From: Theristus sp. LFF4_11
Taxonomy: Eukaryota > Nematoda > Chromadorea > Monhysterida > Xyalidae
Reading direction: 5' to 3'
Assembly: GCA_030248135.1 (NCBI GenBank)
Contig: JASANC010000262.1
Location: forward strand, 1-36,556
Length of the DNA stretch: 36,556 nucleotides
Position numbers and translations under genes: made by a program
Notes under the pieces: generated by a model
The model's database searches: none
The model's input: the letters and a program-made list of their open reading frames with translations, nothing else
What the model was told of the DNA's origin: nothing
Shown here: piece after piece, positions 21,530 to 31,800 of the stretch
Numbering within the stretch: position 1 is the first letter of the stretch
Layout: every line of letters starts with the position of its first letter

Positions 21530-22252
21530 GACGACGAATCCATTTCAATGGTGTTGCCCGCCGTTTGCGCACTGAAGCAGCGTATCGAACAAGTCGATGC
21601 GAGTGGCATTGGTAGGACGAAAAAACGCTGCTGACCAGCATCGACACACGCTTCCGTGCGCGTTTCCACAACGAATCCAACATCATGGCCACGTACGTTG
21701 ATCCGTGATTAAAGAATACTGCAGTCGTCTTCGAAAATGAAGGCGCGATTCGTTATGAACTACTTCACATTGCAAAGAAAATCTTGAAACGACCGGAGAC
21801 GCCCACAAACTGCGACGATACATCCGAGATCGCGAACAACGACGATGACGAAAGTGAACGCGAGCCCGAACCAAAAAAGAAATCGACTGGCCTCTACGGA
21901 GGCATCGAGTTTCACGCTGCGCGACCGCGCAACCCGTCAGGCGAATCCAGTCTCGAAGACGAACTACGCGGCGAAATGAATATGTACGAGTCGGATGATT
22001 TTATCGACGAACCGGACAAAAGCGATCTAATGCTAGACTTTTGGCGGTTGAACTCGTCTAAATACCCCAAACTATCGACAATCGCGCGCAGATACCTGGC
22101 ACCGCTACCAACAAGCGTGGCAAGCGAACGAATGTTCTCTGAAGCCAGGCAGGTGTGTGTACAGCCGATCTTGTCTGTCAACTCAGAACGCCGAAAAGGT
22201 CATGTTTCTGAATGGAGTGTTGCCAGCACTTGATTATCTCTATGCGATGTGA
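21530..22252 (+). pseudogene. hAT transposase, C-terminal fragment, broken
   Basis: The order of features is that of hAT transposases: an LPAV..LK segment, then LLTSIDTRF, then an ATYVDP..K segment, an acidic linker, and the hAT C-terminal dimerisation region (FWRLNSSKYPKLSTIARRYL, then SVASERMFSEARQVC). At least three lesions are visible: a frame change near 21625, a TGA at 21707-21709 where hAT proteins usually have Arg (DPRFK), and a frame change near 22160-22180. After the last, another frame resumes with NAEKVMFLNG and ends at TGA 22250-22252. The N-terminal BED and catalytic parts are not recognisable, so the copy is dead. Confidence 0.85.
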
Positions 22253-22540
22253 ATTTTGTCAATTGTTGTTGTTGTAATTTTTGGTTGGTTCACGTGCTGT
22301 GTCTTGCTGACTTTGTTTCTGTGTCAGTGCTGTTTTATGCTGAAAATGTGATGAAGAAGCGACGAAATGTGCGTAGATGTTTTTTAGACATAAAAGGCCA
22401 TTCCGGTCCGGATTCCGGCAATTTTTGCCGGATCCGGCCCGGCCGGAATGGGCTTTTGCCGGATCCGGCCCTGATTCCGGCAAATTTGCCGGATCCATCC
22501 CTAGTTGCAACATCCCACCATGTGCTCTGTCTTTTGAAAA

Positions 22541-22817
22541 ATGGGACTTTTATCAGCGCCCTTGATCATTGCGTGTTTCTGTGGTGCTTTTCTTTTCATT
22601 CCTGTCGCGACCATTCATTCGCCATTCAGCGCGTCATGCGGCGCCGTCGAATGGGGCCGCTCGAACAAGAACATCAATCCGGTCGCATTGTATCGCAGTC
22701 AAACGGAGCCCGGTCTTGCGTTCGTCTTTATGGCGGATCGATCCAGCTCGAACGGTTTTTATTCAGTCCGATGCCAAGCGTGTAAACAGGTGGCGCGACG
22801 CTTGAGCAGAGAAACTG
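22541..22817 (+). CDS. Gene 3 exon 1: signal-like segment and module 1 part A
   Basis: The ATG at 22541 is the first after an in-frame TGA two codons upstream. Residues 2-24 are hydrophobic (GLLSAPLIIACFCGAFLFIP) and resemble a signal peptide. Part A follows: GAVEWGRS, then PGLAFVFMADR, then YSVRCQAC, to SRET. The donor is ACTG|GTAGGC, phase 1. A short out-of-frame upstream ORF (ATG at 22519) precedes it. An acceptor-like CATTCAG inside the exon could instead mark an internal start. Confidence 0.65.
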
Positions 22818-25800
22818 GTAGGCTTGCAGGCGAACACTCAAGGTCATATGTGCAATTTGCTGATTGGTTGGCGGCCACGTGAGATGCGTGCATTCCAGGC
22901 AGCACACGACTCCGCATCCGTGGCATCCCGTGCACACCGCGAACCCATCAGCCGATTGTATATGATATTGAGTGTTTGACTGTTGTGCTGGGTTTTTTTT
23001 ACGAAGGGTACAGAAATTAATGAAATCGTTGCAATTGGAATAAGCCCAGATTTGCGTGCTGGACGTGCGCCGCCTCTCGTCCGGCGCCCGTCCTAGTTGT
23101 CTGGCATTAGTTGCCCTTTTTGTTTTGCGATTGCGAGTGAACCGTTTTGTAAAATGTACGTGTAAGCAACAGCAATAGAGAACTGAAAAAAATCGCTATG
23201 AAATGATAAAAATGGTGCCAATTGAAAATTGTGTTTTTTTTGTTTCTGCTGCAGGTCAAGTGTACCACGTGAGCAGCGTCAACATCCACCAGAACACGTG
23301 GCTCGGCAGTCCCGATCTGCCCGACTATGCGCATCTTTGCGTGCAGCACGATCGAACGCAGTGCGACGAGGCGAAAGTGGCTGCGACGCAGGTCTACAGG
23401 TGAGATTGTTGATCTTCGATTGGAATTTCTGCGTGCTGATGTCGGCTCCTAATCAGAGGTGTGCACGCCAGACAATTCTAGCCTGTCCCGGGTCGGGAGG
23501 CTGCGCGACGTCGACCCCTCCCCATTTTTTTTGTCGCAAACTAAGTGTCACACAAACTGACCTCTCAAAAACACGGCTATGTGCTGTGTGCTTGCATGTG
23601 TAAATTTTTGATGTCTGAGGGTGAAAATTTTTCTGCGTCAAGTCAATTGACACAAAAGGCCGAAAAATTTTGTGTCAACCCAAATTTTCTGCGTCAGCAT
23701 GACTACATCGAACAACAAATAATTCGGTGTCCGTGCGACGTTGTTCAACACCTGGAGGCAAATAACAAAGCAATTTTGGAACTTCACATCACAACCACTG
23801 CTGCTCAGAAACAAAACTTTTCTCTGCTCAGGCACTTTTCTCGCTTTTGTTTTAATCGTGCGTAATGCGTGGCAACAAATTTTCTTGTTTGATAAAAGCC
23901 GAGTAAACAGCCGACTACGAGTGTCCAGACAAACAACAACAAAACTGCTTAAAATTAACACAGTGAAAATTTGTGTTTGTTGTCCAGAGGGGGACTGTGG
24001 ACAGTGGACACCCTATTGTTGATTTCCATCATGAAAATAAGATTTCTGAAGACGACAAAAGTTTTAATTTTGAAAGCGCTGAAAATGAAAAAATTGGAAG
24101 TTTGTTCTATATTTCGTTTGGAAGGCGAGTTGACTCTCAATTTAAATAAAAAATGGTAATTTGTAACGTCTTCGCGAAGAGAAGAAAATTTTCAAAAAAT
24201 AGGCTCTGAGAACATATTTTACCTTACGATTTTTGGATGTCATCCAAAGTATTAGGGTGTCTATAACGCCCATTCAGGTGTAAAAAACACAGCTGTTTTG
24301 CAAAGGAGCGAACAAAAAGCTTTCGTAAAGGGCTAGTTGGACCAAGTGATTGTTGATACGGTCAAACCAACAAGAATATTGTAACATTGAATCGAACCGT
24401 TATCAACAAAGCACTGAACAATCTAAAAAACGAACGATGAACTCATATGACTATCCATGCAATAGCCATTGTAAAACGAATCATAAGATGGCCATGGCCT
24501 GCGCCGGAGGCGCAGAAAAATTTTCGATCTGAACGCAAAATTTCCAAAAAAACAGTCTTTTGAAGTCCTCGAAAATTGAAAGAATCAAAAAAGCTGACGC
24601 AAACAACCGATTTTTTTTGTGTCATCCTAAATTATTTTGCGCCATCGGCGCAAGATGTCGCGTCAAAAAACCCTGGTTACCTGCACCACTGTGGCCAGTT
24701 TTATAAAAGTGAGTAGTGTCTAAAAAGTGAGGAGTTTTACTCCAGGGTGTTCCAAAAGTTAGACCATGACAAAGCCCAATTGCATGATTGCACCCAAAGT
24801 TCTTTTTTGATCAGATTCACATTGGATTGCTATTTCTGTGAAATTCAGTCATTCAGTTGACACTGCCGCTTTACCACTCCATCAGTTTATCCAGAATTTG
24901 TCTCACGGTCTGACTTTTGCAACACCCTGGAGTAAATCTCCTCACTTTTCAGACAGTCCTCACTTTTATAAAACTGACCACTGGTATTTGCAGAATAAAA
25001 TGTCCGGCGCTTTCCTATTTTAGCGTAACTTTCCACAAATAGAGTAACTTTCCACAAATAAAGTAACTTTGATATTTTAGCGTAACTTTCAACAAATAAA
25101 GTAACTTTGATATTTTACCGTAACTTTCAACAAATAAAGTAACTTTGATATTTTACCGTAACTTTCAATTTTCGATGAATAACAGCTATCCTATTTTAGC
25201 GTAACTTTCAATATGTTACGCTAAAATAGGATAGGACTTGGTACTGTCCTATTTCAGCGTATCAACATATAAACAGCTCATTTAAAGCTATTTCAGCCGC
25301 GAAACTTTGTAAACCTACGTTATTTTGCACGGAGATTTCAAATTTTGACCTTGTGGGTTACGGTAACGCCCGGTTTGGTCCCAACACGATCTTAGTTCCG
25401 TCAACAATCCACAAATACCTTGGTAACCGCAACCAAATTAGTGAAACAAGTTAGATTAGGGTTGTTTTGCATGGAGATTTTAAATTTAAACCTTGTGGGT
25501 TACGGTAACGCTTCGTTTGGTCTCAACACGATCTTAGTTCCATCAACAACCCACAAACAGCTTGGTAACCGCAACCAAACCGGTGAAACATGCTAGATTA
25601 AGGTTGTTCTGCACGCAGATTTTGAATTTCAGCTTTCCGAATTACGGTATCGTTTGGTTTGGTCTCAACACGATCTTAGTTCCATGAACAACCCACAAAC
25701 AGCTTGGTAACCGCAACCAAATTAGTGAAACAAACTAGATTAAGGTTGTTTTGCACGCAGATTTTGAATTTCATTTTTCTGGATTACGGTAACGGTTGGT

Positions 25801-28800
25801 TTGGTCCCAATACGATCTTAGTTTCATCAACAACCCACAAACAGCTTGGTAACCGCAACCAAAGCGGTGAAACAAGCTAGATTAAGGTTGTTTTGCACGC
25901 AGATTTTGAATTTCAGCTTTCTGGATTATTTAAATTAAACCTTGTGGGTTACGGTAACGCCTGGTTTGGTCCCAACAAGAACTTATTTCCGTGAAAAACA
26001 TACAAAAATTTATTTATTTACGTTTATTTATTATTTATTTACTTAAAAACATTATTTACGTGTTCGTGAAGCAAATCGTTGAGTTGAGTGTTGAGACCAA
26101 ACCAGGCGTTACCGTAATCCGGAAAGCTGAAATTCAAAATCTGCGTGCAAAACAACCTTAATCTAGCTTGTTTCACCGCTTTGGTTGCGGTTACCAAGCT
26201 GTTTGTGGGCTGTTGATGAAACTAAGATCGTATTAGGACCAAGCCAGGCGTTACCGTAATCCAGAAAACTGAAATTCAAAATCTGCGTGCAAAACAACCT
26301 TAATCTAGCATGTTTCACCGGTTTGGTTGCGGTTACCAAGCTGTTTGTAGGTTGATCATGGAACTAAGACCGTGTTGAGACCAAACCAGACGTTACCGTA
26401 ATCCGGAAAGATGAAATTCAAAATCTGCGTGCAAAACAACTTTCATCTAGCATGTTTCACCGGTTTGGTTGCGGTTACCAAGCTGTTTGTGGGTTGTTGA
26501 TGAAACTAAGATCGTATTGGGACCAAACCAGGCGTTACCGTAATCCAGAAAGCTGAAATTCAAAATCTGCGTGCAAAACAACCTTAATCTAGCTTGTTTC
26601 ACCGGTTTGGTTGCGGTTACCAAGCTGTTTGTGGGTTGTTGATAGAACTAACATCGTGTTGAGACCAAACAAAGCGTTACCGTAACCCACAAGGTTTAAA
26701 TTTAAAATCTCCATGCAAAACAACCCTAATCTAACTTGTTTCACTGATTTGGTTGCGGTTACCAAGGTGTTTGTAGATTGTTGACGGAACTAAGATCGTG
26801 TTGAGACCAAACCAGGCGTTACCGTAACCCACAAGGTCAAAATTTGAAATCTCCGTGCAAAATAACGTAGGTTTACAAAGTTTCGCGGCTGAAATAGCTT
26901 TAAATGAGCTGTTTATATGTTGATACGCTAAAATAGGACAGTACCAAGCCCTATCCTATTTTAGCGTAACATATTGAAAGTTACGCTAAAATATCAAAGT
27001 TACGGTAAAATATCAAAGTTACTTTATTTGTTGAAAGTTACGCTAAAATATCAAAGTTACTTTATTTGTTGAAAGTTACGCTAAAATATCAAAGTTACTC
27101 TATTTGTGGAAAGTTACGCTAAAATAGGAAAGCGCCAAATGTCCTTACCATCTACATGCGCAGCGCGATTCCAAATAAAAATACGCTACAACCTACAAAA
27201 GTAACCACAGCAATACACGCACTTTTGAAGATCTGCTTCAGTCAGTCAACTAAAATAATCGAATTTAATTTCGAAGTAATTTTATTGCATTTGTGAAAAT
27301 TTTGTCTCTTCCAACCGAGGCGCTGCGCGACGTAGCCCCTCAGGCCCTGCGCAACGCGCGACGCTAGCCTGTCCCGGGACACCCTAGGAACACCCTATGC
27401 ACATCTCTGCTCCTAATCAACCTTATCCTAATGCAGAGCGAACCCAAACGAAACCTGTTTGATTATGTGATTATGAAACACTTGTTGTTGTTCAGTGTAG
27501 AGTTCTGAAGTTTTTTTGTTCAAACACTGTCAAGTTTGGAAATGAGTGATGAACCAACTGACCAGCTTCTCATGAAGCTGTAATGTGCTGCTCTGATAAT
27601 GGCAAATAAAAGTGCCGATCGCATGAAAGAACAAAAAAACCGGATTGTTCTGATGACCGAAAACGAAAAATATACTCTACTATTGCTGATGTTTCACGAG
27701 TGCTTCTTATTATATACGCCACTTGTCTGCGCCAGCTATACGGGTCGTCCCCGTCGGCAATGAACAACAACAACAACATTGTTTATTAATTTTTTTTGGA
27801 GGCGCCCAATTGTGGCGTTAATATTTATTATCTATAAAAATCCGGAAGACGCATATAAAAGGACGAATTATGTTGCGATTTCGCTGAATAGTTGAATTTC
27901 GTGCAGCGTGCAACATTTGATGCAAATTCATCTTACTTGGGCGACAGTTAGAGAATGATAAAATGTGCACCAGTATGGTTGATGTTTCACGACAACTTAT
28001 TATATTGGATGCTGGCTTATATGCGTCAGGTGTCACGGGTCTTCCCGTTGACTACAACAACAACACAACATTATATTTGTTTAACAACAACAACTGTTTT
28101 TTGGAGACGCCAAGCTGCTTTGGCGTTGAGATTAGTGGGACTGCAAAACATTGTTGTTCCAGAGACTTTGCTTAGATAGATATAGCTGGACTTATATAAA
28201 GTGGGGGGATCAAAATCTTAAAAAAATTAGACAACTTGACAGGTAATTGCACAGCGAAAAATACGGTTTAATTATGCTTATAATTGCAAACACGAAAAAT
28301 AAGCGTCTGATGTGATGTGTCTGAAATTAACGATGATTTGAAAACTAATTAATTCAACTGATTTAATGATTTTGGCGAAAAATGACCCACTTTATGCTTT
28401 CAATAGTAAAATTTTCATGGCGGAAAAAAGTGGAAAACACCTAAGCCCAAAAATCTCGGATTGAAATTGATTTAAAAAAAGGTTGTGGAAGGTGCTTTTA
28501 ACCGAGATTTCGACTTGTCAGTTTGATGATGGATTTAAAAATAAAAATTGCATTATACGGCTGATGTTGCGCAATTATTACATGTGTGTGAATACGGTTA
28601 CATCTGCCAAAATATAAGTCAGATTCGAATTCAGCATTAAAAAAACTACACGATAAGAAGTTTTTGGCAGCAACTTACTGTTTTTGTGTTCGTTGCTCAT
28701 TTTTATTGTTTTGCGTTCGTAACAGGCCGGGTTTTTTGAACAATTGAAGATACTGGTTGGAGGACAGAAGCACCCTGCCTGAGCTCGTCTGGTTTTGGCA

Positions 28801-31800
28801 CACCGTCATTTCCAGGTGTTTATTAGTGGCGCTGGCTAGTAGAGGTGGAAAATCTTGTTTTCGATAGTTTGTTGGACCGTATGTTTTTTACGCAGGTTTG
28901 AATTTTCCAATTGATTATATTAATAAAGGCTGGTGGTGGTGTATCGGTAGTATCGAGGAAGCTAAAAATTGTAAGAACGGTGGTGTAAGAGGCGTCAATG
29001 ATTTTTATTGTCCTATGCCAGGAGACGAACGTCAGATTACGCGACATGCATAAAGTCATTAGTAAGTAAAAAACTGCTTTTGGCAAAAGAACTCGTTCAA
29101 AAGTTTGTTCCAAGGTTCAGCGTTGATGGCGTTTGTTTGTTACAAGCGTAGCTGTACTTGAATCTGGATGTTCAAATGGCTCCTGTGCTGGTGTGCTTGG
29201 ATGTTTTTTTTGTTTGGAGGTGAACACTTCTTCACAATCAATGGCGTACACATTTGTCAAATTACGGTGTCAATTTTTCGACCTAAAACTGAAACCAAAC
29301 CAGAGAACAATTCGGTTTTTCTCGTTGCCCGGTCCATCTGGCTAATTTAATATAATATACAACTAGCTGATTGGCTCACTCACACGTGCAGTTGATAAAT
29401 GCACTGATTTATTCGAGACACTGTATTTTTTTGTGCAACCGTTGCATTTTTTTGCTCCAGGGAGCTGAAAGAGCGCGACGATTTCGAGACGGCGGCCAGT
29501 GACGAATTGATGCGTGACAGCGTTCAACTGGTACGCGACACGTTCCTTGGCGACCGCGCGTTCAAAGCGAAGGTGCAGCGAGAGTTGGCGCTGTTGCTGC
29601 GCGAGCGACTGCAACGCACGCGCACCTATCGACGGAAGGCGGTCGGTTTTTTCTAGGCCGTTCAAAATGGCGATTATTTTGGCCGACATTGCTGGTGCGG
29701 TTTTGGGGTGCGGTTTTTATTCGCTCGGTAGAACTGAAGTTGAAATCAGCGACATTCCGTGATGATATGAATGGGCTGTAACATATGGTAACGTCATCTG
29801 TTTGACGTGTACGCAGCAGTCTTCCAAAAAAATCAGTGTCTGGTCGTTTCCGTTGAATGCTCATGTCGACAACTCACTTCACCGTTTTGTCTGTCAAAAT
29901 ATCGGCATCGGTAAGAAGGCCTGGCCAATAGCACAGTTGAACAGCTTGGTCGCGGTGGCCTCCGGGCATTTTTGTACTGAGTTTTTTTTGTTTCTTCCTG
30001 GAACTGTGTTTTTTTCGCAATACATTTTTTTCCTTTTGTCAACTTTTACCAGTCTCCACGGCTGATGTTTCGCGAATACTATATGCCAAAGTACGTTTAT
30101 AGCGGCAACTTTATGATCAGCACTTGAATTATCCTATGACCTTTTTTGGGGGTAACTGACGCATCTTGTGTAGGTTGCCGACTTTCAGATTGTTAGTGTG
30201 GCCTATTTTTTTAAACGTGTCCCACTGAAATAACGTCATGTGTCACAAAACATGCGCTTGTCGTTCACAGCAAACCAGACTATCCGTTTAGCCGATTTCT
30301 TCCCGTAAACAAATGGTGAATGTCGAATCAGTCACACCAAACTGAAATTTTAGTGCATGTACTTTGACAAACGGGCGTTTTTAAATAAAATGACGTCACG
30401 TTAGTCCGGACACGTTTGAATAAATCCACAATACTACTGCGCAGTTACACAGTTCTGGGAAAGTGCGCCCATGGTGCCAGGTCACCCCCCCTCTCCAAAG
30501 ATTTCTGCATTGTGTCTAGATTTTTTGCAAGAAGAAACTCGTACGGCTGATGTTTCGCTAATACTATATGACAGAGTACGTTTACAGCCGTTTATGATCA
30601 GCATTTGAATTATCTTGTGATTTTTTTTGGGGGTAACTTACGCATCTTGTGTAGGTTGCCGACTTTCAGATTGTTAGTACTACTGCGCAGTTACACAGTT
30701 CTGGGAAAGTGCGCCCATGGGGCCAGGTCACCCCCCCCCCCATTCTCCAAAGATTTCTGCATTGTCTAGAGTTTTTGCAAGAAGAAACTCGTACGGCTGA
30801 TGTTTCGCAGTTCATATATCAGTCGTTCCGAGAGATGTACGCGCAAAAAAAATATGATTTTCGAACTCAGCGAAGATTTTTGCCAGCAACCAGCGCATTT
30901 TTCAACGTGCCGGTTGCAATGCAAATGCATTTACGAAGAAGACACAAAGGCTTTTTTTCTGATGATATGCGCACACTATTGCACAGGTTACAGGGACTGT
31001 GCTGGAAATACTCTGAAAGCGCATGAAAATTTGTTCAGGGGCAGATTTTGGTTGTCGAATTCGAGAAAGGGACAGTCAATAGAAGCTGCTTTGCGCATTC
31101 CGTCCCTGCGAATGTTCCCCATTTTAAATTTGCTCTTTTTTGCATGCCCTGTCTTGTACATTACAATCAATATCCAGTGAGCAGAGAAACTGCAAACCAG
31201 AAGTTTGAAACAGTTTTGTCATTTTTCAAAAAGCGAAAAAATCACGTACACTGTTTTTTTGTTTATTTCAGATACTGTCAAAGAAAAAAATCGCTGAGCC
31301 AACGGCGTCGTTTGGTCCGGTCGAATGGGGCGCCTCGCAACAAGGCAGACACCCAGTGGCGATATTTCACAGGTTCGTTTTAAAAAAAAACTTCAAAATC
31401 TCAAACCCCGTTCCAAAGCAGCTTTCAGTTACTCACAAAGTGTGTTTCAACGTGATTTTCAAAACGGCGTGTGTTCGTCCGTTACATTCCTTCTTGAAAA
31501 TCGGGTGTACTCTTCCTCCATTGCATGTTCAATGTTAAGTCCACTACACTAGAGCGGTATCAGCAACTGTTTGACTGAATGATGTTCCCACAAAAGTACA
31601 GTACACAGTCTATTTCTATAGAAATTGCAATTAGCTGATTGGTTTGTGACCACATGATGCACGCATGTTGGGTGGATTTCTTGCCATGTTCTCCCCTAGC
31701 ACAACCCTTGGCTCAATCGATGATTTTTCGCCGCGAATTTTGGCTTGGACGCTGTGATTGCTGCTTCACTGAATGATATAGTCTCAGGTATTTTTTGGCC

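Larger units (their letters stand above)
20241..22503 (+). mobile_element. hAT element, TSD GTTGCAAC, with broken transposase
   Basis: TAGGGATGGAGCC at 20241 and GGATCCATCCCTA ending at 22503 form the termini. GTTGCAAC flanks both ends exactly (20233-20240, 22504-22511). Subterminal regions are made of repeated CCGGATCCGG and CCGGATTCCGG motifs in both arms. It carries the C-terminal part of a hAT transposase and is interrupted by a second element at 20769-21509. Its right end lies 37 bp before the proposed start codon of gene 3. Confidence 0.92.
23454..27409. mobile_element. hAT insertion, 3956 bp, TSD CTCCTAAT, in intron 2
   Basis: CAGAGGTGTGCA at 23454 and TGCACATCTCTG ending at 27409 are near-perfect inverses and match the classic hAT terminus. 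CTCCTAAT flanks both ends (23446-23453, 27410-27417). Subterminal GCCTGTCCCGGG-type motifs occur in both arms. It contains two further inserted elements (24681-24993 and 25006-27136), leaving about 1.5 kb of its own sequence without recognisable transposase. It starts 54 bp past exon 2. Confidence 0.88.

Noticed and set aside
23400..23650. Continuation of exon 2 of gene 3 into the following ORF
   Set aside because: A strong GTGAGA donor with matching phase exists, and hAT sequence begins 54 bp later.
25310..26900. Regular repeats resembling a CRISPR array
   Set aside because: Units of about 145 bp without unique spacers, arranged as two inverted arms, in a eukaryotic intron.
30709..31026. 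Plus ORFs after the third CGGCTGATGTTTCGCAG
   Set aside because: Two overlapping frames are equally open and neither fits the phases of gene 3 or its module pattern; possible but unsupported exon.
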